Shown piece after piece: positions 1-13,000 of a DNA stretch of 64,000 bases. Under the pieces are notes generated by a model. It saw only the letters and a list, made by a program, of their open reading frames with translations, was not told where the DNA came from and searched no databases. The stretch covers positions 370,380-434,379 of the forward strand of contig NW_008710478.1 of NCBI RefSeq assembly GCF_000327385.1, in the 5' to 3' direction. Made by a program: the position numbers and the translations under genes. Numbering within the stretch: position 1 is the first letter of the stretch; each line of letters starts with the position of its first letter. Source of the DNA: Lottia gigantea (lineage: Eukaryota; Mollusca; Gastropoda; Lottiidae).

Positions 1-734
1 AAATAATTCGAGAAAATAGGTTTTTGAAAATTGTAGATGTTGTGAACATGATGGCAAAAGTATATATATATGTTGTTTATGGGTTTTGGTTGAATTAATA
101 GATAAAGAACCATTTAATAGAATTTTGTTATTAGTAAGCTTATGTTTAGGACAGATATAAGTTACATTTTTATCAATATTTATTCAATCATATAAAGCTG
201 ATTAGTTAATTTGTTAAAAATGGCCGTGGGCAGGAAAAAGGGCAAGAAATTTTGGGGTTTATATAGGACAGGTAGAGATATATATTGAATCATAGATTTT
301 TATGTTTGGAGTAGTATGTGATTTTCACATAGCGGAAAGGGACAGATATGTATGGGGTTGAAGGAGAAAGAGTTGCAATATACTGGCTCAATTTTTTGGG
401 TCCCAGATTGTTTTTTACTAGAGTTATAAAATATCTTGGCGCCATTTTTTCAAAATTTGTTGTTCATTGATTTTAACGCATAAGATCTAATATGTAAAAT
501 GATAATTTTGGTTGGAAAATACTCATGGCCACTTCATTATTTGCAACCATACGCAACTGGTAATAACTATGGTGTTAGATGGTGATGAGAACATAGTCTC
601 TCAAAAAAACACTGTTCTGGGTCACAAAGTAAAGATTTATGATAAAACAAGGTGCAAGTAAAAGGTTAAGATAATTAGATATGTTAACTAAGGATGTCTC
701 TGTAATACTATCTGTGGTAGTATCATTTCTTTAG

Positions 735-797
735 CTGAAAATATAAGAGTCAACGTTCTTCTGATATATCAATAATCATCTCAAGATAAAACCTGTA
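735..797 (+). repeat. Dispersed repeat R1, copy 1
   Basis: About 60 nt starting CTGAAAATATAA and ending AAGATAAAACCTG. The same sequence with few changes recurs at 55913-55975 in the receptor cluster. It shares the central ACGTTCTTCTGAT and TATCAATAAT blocks. It lies in the ARID1 intron before the first visible exon. Family unknown. Confidence 0.7.
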
Positions 798-873
798 ATG
801 TGAAGGGCCCCTTTAGTAATTATTCTTGAACTTATATCACAGATAATAAATAAACTTTTTTGTCATATTTCAG

Positions 874-1018
874 GATTCCAGCAGCCAAGACGAAGGTGAT
901 AGTTTACAGGACACGCCTACCTCTACTAGTCTACACCCTTCACTTTCATCATTACGTAGAGTTCCCTCCCCTGCTGGCTCCACGGGGTCAAGATCAAATA
1001 CACCTGCTTCACTACCAG
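874..1018 (+). CDS. ARID1: ARID1 exon a (Ser/Pro-rich linker)
   Basis: First exon seen. Acceptor TTTCAG ends at 873 and donor GTAAGA follows 1018. It enters in phase 0 and leaves in phase 1. It encodes a Ser/Thr/Pro-rich stretch ([19 protein letters not shown], then [17 protein letters not shown]) like the SPSPVGSPAS region of human ARID1A just before MPPRPPSGQ. Low complexity makes this exon less certain alone, but its phase fits the next exon. Confidence 0.8.
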
Positions 1019-4000
1019 GTAAGAGACATATTTAGTCTGAATTTCAGAAAAATGATTTTTTGAGCATTTCAAATATGGATATGTTAGCTGAAAGACGAAC
1101 TTTGGGACTCTTGAGTACCCTTTAACAACACAAATTGTCTGAGTCATAGATTCCCAAATGAGCATAAGCTATGTGAACTCTCTGAATTAGATGCTCACTT
1201 GATAAATGGAGCCTGTCAGTGGCTTCATGTTTTGTGTGAGTGAGTATACACTGTCTGACCATCGTCACCTGCTATGGTTCTGATACTAATTGCAGCTCTT
1301 TTAGACTTCAGATCAGATCTGAAAGCTAATATGGGCACACATGGAAATTGAATGTAACTATACAAGTACCTCATTACAACACATACCTAAAGTGACAGAT
1401 TTGTGGGGGTGGGGGGTGATTTTAGTCTTGAATATATGAAAATAGTCTTCAGAAGTACTAGAAATGTATGAAAATAGCATAGTTTCTTCAAATATTCCGA
1501 CTTTTAAGATTTCTTTCCTATATACGGCACTGTCTCATAAAACACGCTTTTTAACTTTTATAATTTTTGACTTCCGTGGATATGAAGGCTCATATTTGAA
1601 GGTGAGCTGTGAACACTTGCTGTTTAGCTTAGCTAAAAAAAAGTTCCTGTTTCTGAGACTAAAGTATGATTTGATGTCAAACAAATCCCTTTAAAAATTG
1701 TAATATTATGTCAAAATCAAATCAGTCAATAAATCTTGCCATATATCGTGCTTTTTTGAAGAAAATCTTCTGAAAATATTATTGTATAATATATAGTATG
1801 GATATAAATTTGTGTAAAGGGAGATAATACAGGTTGATAATGTTCAATAATGTAGTCTGTAGGAATTTTGTTTTAACACTCGAGCACGCAGGATTAAAAT
1901 TAGGCCTTGAAATTACATGAAATTACAAAACGTTTATTGCAGTGATAGATCCATTTGCATCAGATGGTTGAAAAGCATTGGGATAGATTTCATAAAAATA
2001 TTTGAAACACAAAGAATAAGCTTTAGGAGAGAGTTTATTTAGGTGAAAGCCTAGTTCCAAATTCTTTTCTCATATCTATGTGAATGATAAATTGTAAAAA
2101 AGATAAATCAGGATAATCTTACTTTTACGAGTTAAACCAATTGACACTTGAATTACTATTATGTCTGGTTTGAAGAGTGGCTGACCTTGACCTATAAATC
2201 TGTATAGTAATAAAATCAGCTGGTAAAAATATGACTAGATTGTCAAGCTTGATTGATACAAGACTGGTTGAATAGTTGACACAGTAATACACTGATAGAT
2301 AGTGGCCTGTATTATTTTTTTCAAGGTTAATATTGATTGAAATGTGAAAAAGTATAATGAGATTTACAAATTGAAAAAAGATAATTTGGTTTTGCAGAGG
2401 CGGTGAGTGGGTAGTGGAAGGGGGGATGGTTTTTTTTCAAGGCTGATATTGAATGAATTTACCTGAATATAAAAAAAAACAATACACACAAATTACTAAT
2501 AGAAAAAAAGATAGTTCAGTTTTTTGTTTAGCTCTTGGTAGTGGTTTTAGCCGTTATATAGACAGAGGAGGGAGGGGGGGGGGCTGATAGGAGGTGCTGT
2601 TTTTATTTCAAAGCCAATAGTGATTTCAATATAAAAGTATCACTAAAGTCAGACAGGACAGGTTATTTTTGTGTTAAAAAAAAATATTATTCAAAATCTA
2701 TACATGTAAAAGATTATGATTGCGTACTGCAGGGCATGTTTGTCATCAACCTGACAATTGCTGAAGAGCAACTCATATTTATTTATGAACCAAGCATTAT
2801 GAAATGAATTAATAATATATTATTAAAACGCTGGTACCAGACTTGTCAATTATATCAGCTGATTTTAATTGATTGCATAGAACAGAATTAAAAACTCGTT
2901 AACCTACTACTTTTTTTTAATCCAAACTTATAATTGATGATATATTACATTGTTGTGTTGAATGGTTTAAGTTGACAAATTTGACCCCATATTAGGTGGA
3001 CAGAATGAAAAAGCTCATTAAGTAAAGTGCCAATTTTTGTCCATCAGAAGTTATGATTAATTACATATTGCATTGTTTGGTTATAAAAGGGTTAAACTTA
3101 AGTTGTTGACCTTGTTTCCTGACCTCGAATTATTAATGACATTCTGATTTTCATTAATTGCCTTTGATATAGAGCTAAAGGGTGAATCAAGGTAAATAAA
3201 TAATAGTATTTATGATAAGGACATTATAAATACTGGTGTATGAATACAATAAGAGTTTATGAATGAAAGAAACAGGTGCTTGTTGATATAGATCTAGTAT
3301 ATCCAGATGTTATCAATCATACACTAGACAATATTACATAATATTATGATATACACTGTCTTAATATATCACACTTTACTTATTCTACATCTGTATTACA
3401 TTCTTATACATTGTTTCCTAATAAAACACATATACAAAAATACTCCACGACATATGAATACGCTTTAAAATCTGGATTTTAGCTGGAATGGAATTCTTAC
3501 GTAGTTAGCATTGAGGGAGTTCTAAATGTAATTTCCATTCTTATCCACAAGGTGTAATACTCCCTTGCATTCATTACTTTTGATTAAAAAGGTGGCTGTC
3601 CTTTAGTCAAATCAGGGGCACTTGAGCGGAAATGCAAAACAGTAGAACGATTAATTTTATAATGAATATTAATGATTAATTTCTATCTAAACAATTAGAT
3701 GGAGAAAGAGTCTGATTTAGTATTTTTGCTTAGCATTGCCATGTTTGTTTATTTAGATACAGTAAGGTGAGGTTTAAAACAGTAGGATTTAAAACTCCAT
3801 TTCATTTTACTGATATAAAATTAATTAGCTAGCTGTTATCTTAGAAGCAAATTACTATAACCTGTTAATATTATCTGCTACATACATCAAATTGAGATAA
3901 AAAAAAATTTAAGTCTGGGTCAACTCAGTGCATTTCTATTAATTCATTGTTTACACAACTTCAAATCTGCTATTTTCATTCTTTCTTCAACTTTCACATT

Positions 4001-7000
4001 TCTACTGATGAAAAAAAGGGGATTTCCAGATTTGATATTTAAAGTATAAATAGTAACAAACCACTTGTGTACAATGTGTTAAGATGTATGTTATTGTTGT
4101 TATGGAGACCACCTGTTGTGTATAGCAGTTATTCTGAATTTGATCCAGAGATCAGTGGTGTGAATGAGGCTAATTTTTGCCAATCTGTCAATGTCATTAC
4201 TCCCAAAAAAGCGTAAATAACAATACCCGTTAGGTAGCTCCAAACAAAGAAAATTTTATACTTCACTTATTCTTGATAGGAACAAATTATTTTTTTGATC
4301 GTGTTTTAGCCAATTTTGAATTTCTAACATCTAAGGAGCTCTAAAGCCGGGAATAAATGAGGTATGTTGTCCGGGGCGGTGTACGATGTGGAATAATTCA
4401 AAAAAGAAGAAGAGAACACATGAACGTATGATTTGGACATGATTCATTTCTTTTATCATCAACAGTAGACCTTGTCTATTGGCACCTTTAGACCTATCTT
4501 ATTCTTGTGTTACATAGAATAGTATACAGTGGCTCTATCTATGAGTTCATTGTTTGCTGGCGGTACAGTGTTCAAATCCAGCATAGCTTGAGCTATAAGC
4601 CTACATTTGAATTTTTGCAACCCAGTTTAGGCAGTTACCTCCCCCTGTCAGTGAATAAGTCAGAGGGGCCAAAGGTTAAAAATGCCTTGACTGTTTAAAA
4701 TTATAAAAGAGTAGTCTAATGCTGCTTGCTGCTGTCCTAGCAATATTCCTGAAATCTGCCCTTCTTCATTAGCCCAAACATCAACAAAAAAGTAATTGCT
4801 CTTTGCATAAAAAATGGCTATCTCTGTCATATTTGTACCATCCCTTTCAAAATCTTACTATAACATTAACTCTTTATCATATTCTCAAGTAATTGAGGTT
4901 TGAGTGAAAATAGAAAAAAAAACTGGGTTGCATTGATTAAAGGCATACTTGACATTTTGTAATTCATTGAGAACACTTGGTCTAGTATCAAATTACACGG
5001 GGTGAAGGTATTTTATGAATGAATGGTTAGTAAAGTTTATAATTCTCCAGTGTCTGTCTGGTGGCCAGTGGTGCACCTATTGACCTTTTGTCTATTGACA
5101 TGATTATCTGTTTACATTTCACCCTGTGAGAAAAGAGAAGACCAGATCGGCCTAGTCATGATTATGTCAATATAAAGGTCAATATGTTATTAGGTCTGGA
5201 TAATCAAGTGTGAATGTAATCAATGAAAAGAAGAATAATGCTATTATTTCTGTCTGAGCTAAAAATAACTTGAACATAAAATACTATTTTTACTACTGTC
5301 TTATGATTTCTTCATGATTAGACAACTTGAGCCAAGCCATAGAAATAAATTGAAACAAAGTTTCCATTCTATTTTTTTTGCACATGTTTGGGCTAATGTA
5401 GATTTTGCCAGAACAGCACCATATGCAATAAGAACATAATGATATGTTTAAGAATGTATGATAATGAGAAACACAAAATAATCATTTAAATAGTTTAAAT
5501 AAACAAACTTTGAATTTTAATGAAAGAAGACTTTTATGGTAAATTCTCCCAACCTACGCACACGGTTCGATTATGCTAAATATTCGTCAAGCACACAAAT
5601 ACAATGCCTTCCTAAAGTATATGCATAAATTGGATCATTAATATTAATGTCAAATATTGCCAGTTTTTCACAAGAATGATTTTGATATGAATAGTTATGA
5701 AGTTTGTATATTTTAATTGGATATATGATGTTGAGATATACATTGTTTAAAACAACAATGTAACACCTTGTATCACATATTGTGCTAATTAGTTCTTTTC
5801 ATCCTACTGATTTGCATTATTTCTGTTTGTCAACAGACTTATTATTCAAGTTAATAGAGACTTAGCTGTCCAACTTTGTACTTTACCAGTTAAAGGGATT
5901 ATAAAGAGGTTTTTAAAATTTTTATGTGTATCAGGGACACTGATAGCATCAATTTGCACCATTCCAATTTTCAACCGAACGTTTGTGGTTCCGGTAATTC
6001 CTCTAAAACTAAGTGTCACTAATTGCAAGATACATTGGCATCACAAACATCCTCTTGATTAGTGGCGTCATCAAACACTCAATTTTTGTAGACTTTCAGG
6101 AACACAGACATCTGATAGCAAATTGCAATGGTGGACATTGATGCTGTATGTGTCCCCCCATAAATAAACTAGAAACCTCTTCAGAATGAATATATTTTAT
6201 ATTTTGTTTAGCAAATTGATATGTTCATGTTATAAAATTTTCTATTTGCAGGCAATCACCCTGGCAGTCCAATGCCCCCACGACCTCCATCAGGTCAAAT
6301 AGATGGTCAAGGTCGTTTAACCCAGTCACCAATGGCAACACAAGGTAGGTGTTTTCTTTAAGATGACCACAATTCGAGTTAAATCAGGCTCCAAATAGTG
6401 AATTTTCTAAACAAAAATACAAATAAACTGATTGATAATGGTTTCCTAATGTTTGTAAATGTAGGCTATAGAGGCATCGATTTTCAGGTGTCCTGTATCA
6501 CAATACTTCGATATATCGATTATTTCCGACAGCCCTAATGTAAATAGTACCTAAGAATATCTAAATAAGCTTTTGACTTCCATTCAAAGAAAACATTAAA
6601 CGGGATATATGCAAATTGTATGTAAGGATAAGATATCAAGATAGCAAAAATTTTAAAGCTTTTGACATCCATGCACTAGTCAATTGCTTTATCAGCACAT
6701 AGTATAATTTCAGTTATTCATTAGCTCTGTTCATGTTTGAACACCAGCCATATCCCTTCAGGCTAGAACTGTCTTAATTTGTTCAGTCATTCACCAAGCT
6801 AACAGCCTTGAGGCAGGTGGAATTAAAATCTATTTAAGACAAGATGCCAATCATAAATAGATGATGAGAAACTCGTTAGTAACTTAATTAAGCATCAATT
6901 AATTAATCATATTTTGATGACCTCGTTAGTTATTGATTGATGAAAAGTGATTATATTAACAACTTAATTATAGTCAAGTCAGAATTTTGTAAGAAAATTA

Positions 7001-10000
7001 CAAGATTTTGATAATAATGGCATCTAGGAGAATTTTAATGATCTTATAGGTTATTAGAATATCTTTGTTTTTTCAATTAAATTTTTTTGAATCACAGCAT
7101 AAGTACCAGTTGTTAATCTTGCAGCTATGAGCTTATTGTTAACGGTCTTTCTGTCTTGGGTCGTGATTGGCTGTATTTGAACGAAAATTGTCTTGCTTAT
7201 ACAGATATTAATTTCTATCAAATCAAATCATTTACAAAACTAACTTGATGTAAAAAAAAATGTAGTATTAAAAGAACAGATGTTTCATTTCCAGGGGTTG
7301 ATAAGGACTTTGAATATATAAATAGTCTTCAGAACTACTAAAACTGTACTAAATATCGCATAATTCCTTCAAATAGACCTCAAACAAGAAATTTAACTTT
7401 TTATTTATTTCGTTCAAAGCTTATCTTCTCTCTAAAATTTGGGGTATCAAAAGGTTGAACGTCTTGTTGATCTGTGCAAAGACGAAGTGAGACAGGATGA
7501 TTGAGTCTATTGTATACACATGACATTATCAACAGATATTCAAAATAAAAACTCTCTTAAAATAACGACTCGTTAAGATAACTTTCAAACATTATGGATA
7601 CGCTTAGATTTGAAGGCTAAAATTTCGACGATAAGCTGTGAACATTATCACTGATTAGTTTAGCGGAATAATTCACGATTCTGAGACCCAAGGTATAATT
7701 TACTCCCAGAAATGCTAAAACTGTCCCTTTAAATGGAGTTCATAATGGCTTGACATTGTGAAGAGGGTGACCTAGTAAGATCAATAATTGAATACATCAA
7801 TAAAATGCAAGTTATTTATTCATGAATATTGCCTTATGGAAAAGTTGTTTTTGAAATTAATGGTAAAATATCAAAAGGAACCCTGAATTCATAGCACGGA
7901 CAAATTATGATTAAATATTATAAATTACTAAATACTTGATCTCTAACTTAAAGGTCCAAGAGTGGAATATTACTGCTTTACTGTCAAACTTTCTCTCATT
8001 GTACACTGCATGGTGTTGTCCTTCTACATGCCGGTCTAATAAATCACTACTTTCATTTTCCACCAAACATACTTTTTATTCTGACATTACTAAGGAGTTT
8101 GACAAAAATAGTTACCTAAGTAATATCAAATGATTTCTTTGTTCATTCTGCTTTAGATTTAAACTGAAATACTTGTTGAAAGTATGAGTTATAGAGAAGT
8201 AAACACTTCGTGGATCCATAAAAGCTGTAGGTTAATGATAAAAAATATAATGCGCACAAGCAAGACAATTCTATTTTGCTATTTGTTCTGATCATGAGCA
8301 AGAGCTCTTGGGGACATTTGCCAAATTATGCCTATTAATGCTTAATATTTTATATGTTTGGATTTTGTGTTTCGTTTTGCCGTTCAGATTGTTAGTTGAT
8401 TTATATTCAACATTTCTGTCCATTTTCCTCCTCAGTCAAATATTCTTCTTTCCTTTCAGGCTATAATCAACAGATAATGCCTCCACCTATTGGGCCCAAT
8501 CAAGGGCCATATGGAGCTGGACCACAAGGTCCTGGCCCTAATAAAATGGGAAGCAGTGGTGGTCCAATGCCCGGACATTTTCCTCCGTACAATTCACAAT
8601 ATCCTGGTGGGGGCAATCAAGGTAAGAAAATTTGTAACTTTTTTTTCGCACATTTTGACAGAATCAGTCAAGCATTTTATGAATTGTTCTGAAATAGTTT
8701 TTAAGAAAGCTTTTAGGATCCAATTTGTAAAATATAAAAAAAATATATCACTTGAGCTATTTTAGCTTCATTTTTAAAAAACATCAAAATTTGACATTCA
8801 TTTAAAGATGAACTACCTCAAATCCCAGACGGCAAATGAATTCTCCTGCTGAAATAACATGCAATGAAACATTTACATCTGATGTCTGATCAGATTGGTG
8901 TTTATTATATCAAGTACGTACGAGAAGGTATCTAGAAAATGCCTGAGGGGAGCGTCCAGAAGCCAACAGACTGGATGAATTATGAGCATTAAGAGGACTT
9001 AATTTCTCTTTAAAATTTACCTTTCACAGCCCCTAATTTAAAGCCCCTGAGTTCATACTCTCTCCTAAAAAAAAATCAAAATGAAAAGACAGGAAAATAT
9101 GTCTAAATTTATATCAAATTTCTATGAAAGGTTTAGATTATTAGTGATTGTTTGTGGTTTGATATGGAAATTTTAAAAACAAAGAAACTAAATATAATAA
9201 AGGAGCCATGTTGTTTGAAGATTGATCAATCCTCTTGTTGAAATGAACGTATTTTTAAACATTACTGCGACAGAGTTCCTCTTAATGTCAATATTTACTA
9301 AGTTACGCCATGTCAACAATTCCTCGACCTAATTTCTGGCTCTGATCTAGGTCACGTTTTTATACGTCTTTAAACAAAAAAAATTGTATTTTTTTATCTC
9401 TGTGAAAATTTTTAACGAATTTTATTTATTTAATGTCCCGCCTTTTGAATTATTTGAGTTGGTTAAATAGACGAATTCAATAATGGTTTTATTGAAAGCT
9501 TATTGCACCTTTATAATTCAATTGCATAGTGTATTTCTGCCACACTCTTGGCAAGAACTTGCCCTGCACTCTAAAATGATTAAAAAAAAGAAAAAGGTCT
9601 TTTGGCATGTTTATTTCAAATGAAGAAAAGTTTCTATTCGTATCATGAATATCCCTGTTCGATTCCACTTCATGGATTTACAGGAGTCAGACTTTTGGTG
9701 GAACAATTACCTTAAAAAGCCTTTTTAATGCACTCATCACACGTTCCAAATTTCTGAGCGGGATTTTCTTTTCACAAGTGGAACCTTGGAAAACAGATGT
9801 TTTTACTGCTTCATTTTTATCCTTTGCAACTCTAAAATTTGTAGAATTAATTTGAGATGCTAACCAAATCCAACTCATCAGTATCATAGACTTGTGCTTA
9901 ACAAGGTTTATGATGTTTCAACTCTTTGTTCCAGTGCAATTACAAAATTTGTTTTTAAATTTGTGACTAACTAAATCACAATCAGCATGTCCTCATGAAC

Positions 10001-13000
10001 AAAACAAAACATCATAATTTGCATTCTAATCAGATTGCACAAATATAACTTTTCCATTGATTCCTATCTTGAATGATAGATATGTTCAGCTGTCGTAGCA
10101 ATGTACTTAGTAAGATGTTATTAGGACATATAAAATTTACAAGTATATGTATTATATTGTTCTTACAGGAAGCTATGGAAGAATGCCTAACCCTGGTGGA
10201 ATGTCGAATTATCCCCCACAGAATATGTACAATGGGCCGAACCCTATGGGAGGTAACAACCCTGTGTACAACAACATGCCCCGTCATAACATGCCCAATT
10301 CTAATTATAGTAACGCATATGGACAAGGCAATATGGGGATGAACATGCCAAATCAATATGGCGGCTATAACAATATGGGACCAAACGGCCCCCAACCGAT
10401 GAACTCTGTCCGACCTGGATTTAACAACATGCCGTCATCTGATTCCCAGAATCCTCCGAAAGGTGCGAACGCTGCTGCTGCAGCTGCTCAAGCAGCCATG
10501 ATTGCTGCCGCGAATAGTGCTGGAAATATACGCCCTCCTATAAACCAGTCGCGTATGAATAATTATCCTTCTATGAATCATTCTGGCCCCATTGGTCAGT
10601 TAAATCACATGACAGTTGGACTTGGTGCACCCCCTATGAACAATGCACCGAACAATATGAATCAACCGAATAATTCAAATATAGTGTCTAATTCCGCCTC
10701 ACAAAATAGTGCCACTAATGCCTCTGTTTCACCCAAAGACAATCCAGCTAAATCGAACACGCAAGCGAATACCAGTGCTTCAGTAAGTCCAGGTGCTAAT
10801 AATAGCTCAAACTTACATGACTCTTCATCAACCAATCAGAACACTGAAAATAATACAAATGTGAACTGTGTTAGCCAATCAGACGCTAGTTCTGATCAAT
10901 CAAATAAAAAACCTATAAATAGTACGGAATCGGATAAAAATGTGAATAATGTGCCTAGTAACGATTCCAGTGGCCAAGGTCAAGGTGATATGCCGGCGAA
11001 AATGTCGACACCGAATGAAGCTAGTCAAACAGTGCCCCCTGGAGGAGAAGATCAAATGTCAAATTCTTCTGATTCTATGTCGTCAAATCCAAGTAAGTAG
11101 ATAAAAGATTTGTAACATTTCCAAAATACATGCCTGTCCTATGATTCTTATGTACATCCATGGATGATTTTAAAAAGGAAATGGTTACGATGAAGACAAA
11201 TAAAAAATGAAATAACCATGAATACTATGACGCTTTCCATAATCCAACTTGATATGAGGGCACATTGGGTATTGAAGTCCATTGCATATATATTAGATGA
11301 GAATTACTAGATGGTTCACACGGAAAATTAATGTCTATTTCTTTACAATATGACTCTTTTTTTTTTTCAGATGCTATTGGAACTCAAACCATAATCACAC
11401 CCCCAACACAAATTACAAATCAATCAAATATGTCCCAGAATGCCCCAGATTCTGCTGGTGTCCCCGGTAACAACATGCCGTCATACCCAGATGAACCTCC
11501 AGAGAAAAAGAAAAAGGTTTGATATCTTGCTTTTGATGTTTAGAAATTATTAGATTTTATTTAAATCCACTTGCAAATATTACTTAGAATTACTGACAAA
11601 TTTGAGGCTAATCTTTATAAAATGGCTGATTAGAAATCAGTATAAATACCTTCAGGTGTTGAACAGTCTCAATAACTATAAAGTTGAGCTAATACGTGTT
11701 ACATCAATTAAAGGGGCAATATTTGTCAATTAATGTTTTTATCATAGTAGTAAGAAAGAGTTTGAAATGAAGCTAATAGTAAATAGTGAAAGAAATTCAA
11801 AATTTCCTTAAAAAATCAAACAAATTGACTAAACAATATAAACAAAAACCAACTGGCAAAAAAAAAAAATAGCGCTTCATATGGTTTCGAAAGGAAATGA
11901 TACACTTATGAATCTTGAAATATTAAGTTACACTTTATTTCATTTTGAAAGACAGTATGATACTCAAATAAATCGTCACTGATTAGATTTTTTAAGTAAT
12001 TTTTGCAAGTGGATCTCCAGCAGTTGATTTAAAGTCGTTTTTACCGTAGATTATAAGATAAACCAAGCCACAAGCCATGGAATGATCTGATTAGAATATT
12101 TATATTGGAATGATACCATTCATTTATTTTTTCCGTTTATTTTTCAAACTTAGTCGATGTCTAGTTTTTCAGGATGAACATTCTGTTTTTGGATTGAATT
12201 TTGTGACTTTAGAAAGCCTAATTTTACCTCTTCTCCCAAATGAATTATTTTTAGCTACTTTTAATTTGATTGCCCGCCTTGCATACAGTTAATAAGTAGT
12301 GGGAGATAACTCTGTTTAAAGCTTACAATGTTGGCTGAAATCTTGAAGAAATGGAGTCAACTCTTAGGGGTTGCTCGATTGCTGAGTTCTGGAATCAATA
12401 AAACAAGTTGAAACAGAGTTCAAAACATGTTCCATGTACGTAGAAAAAAAGAGTAGTGATGTAGACAGAATTCAAAATGTCGGAAAAAGAAAGAAATAGA
12501 CATTTTGAATGTGAAGTGTCCACTTCCTTTCCGTTTGATTGAGGCTAGAATTGGAACAGACGGAACCTGTTCAGAACTCTCCAATCGAGCGCCACCTTTG
12601 GGTCTATATAGGACATAACTCCATTTTGCAACTCATATAATAGGTCTAGATCGTTTAGTTTAATCAATCCAGTTTTAAGGTTTGAATCACTCTAAGGGTA
12701 TATTTATGCGTTTTGACACTAAGCGCTATTTGTTTTTAAGGATTATGGGTATTTGTCGCCCGCGGGTTCGATGGCCCATTCACCTGGTGGTGTGAGTATT
12801 TCGTCATATGATGAATATGACGTGACAAGCCCGGGAGTAACGGGCCAAGTAAGTCAGACAACGCCCTCATTGTTCATTTTTTTATTTTCCAAATTTTTAC
12901 TTGGCAAATTTTCCTTATTTTTTGGAATTTTTTTCCTGAGGTCTTATTTTTGGCAGAGGTTGTGGTCTCAAATCCGCTTCTTCAAACTCTCTTCCTTTTT

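Larger units (their letters stand above)
1019..6251 (+). other. ARID1 intron, 5.2 kb
   Basis: No exon-like open frame was found. The intron holds one copy of a dispersed repeat (about 1398-1695) and three diverged tandem blocks (about 2313-2655). The rest is AT-rich unique-looking sequence. Confidence 0.7.

Noticed and set aside
1464-1694. 76-codon frame in the first ARID1 intron
   Set aside because: It lies in dispersed repeat R2 and is not open in the other copy at 7291-7735.
10030-10395. 121-codon antisense frame under ARID1 exon d
   Set aside because: His/Ile/Val-rich shadow of the sense coding sequence.
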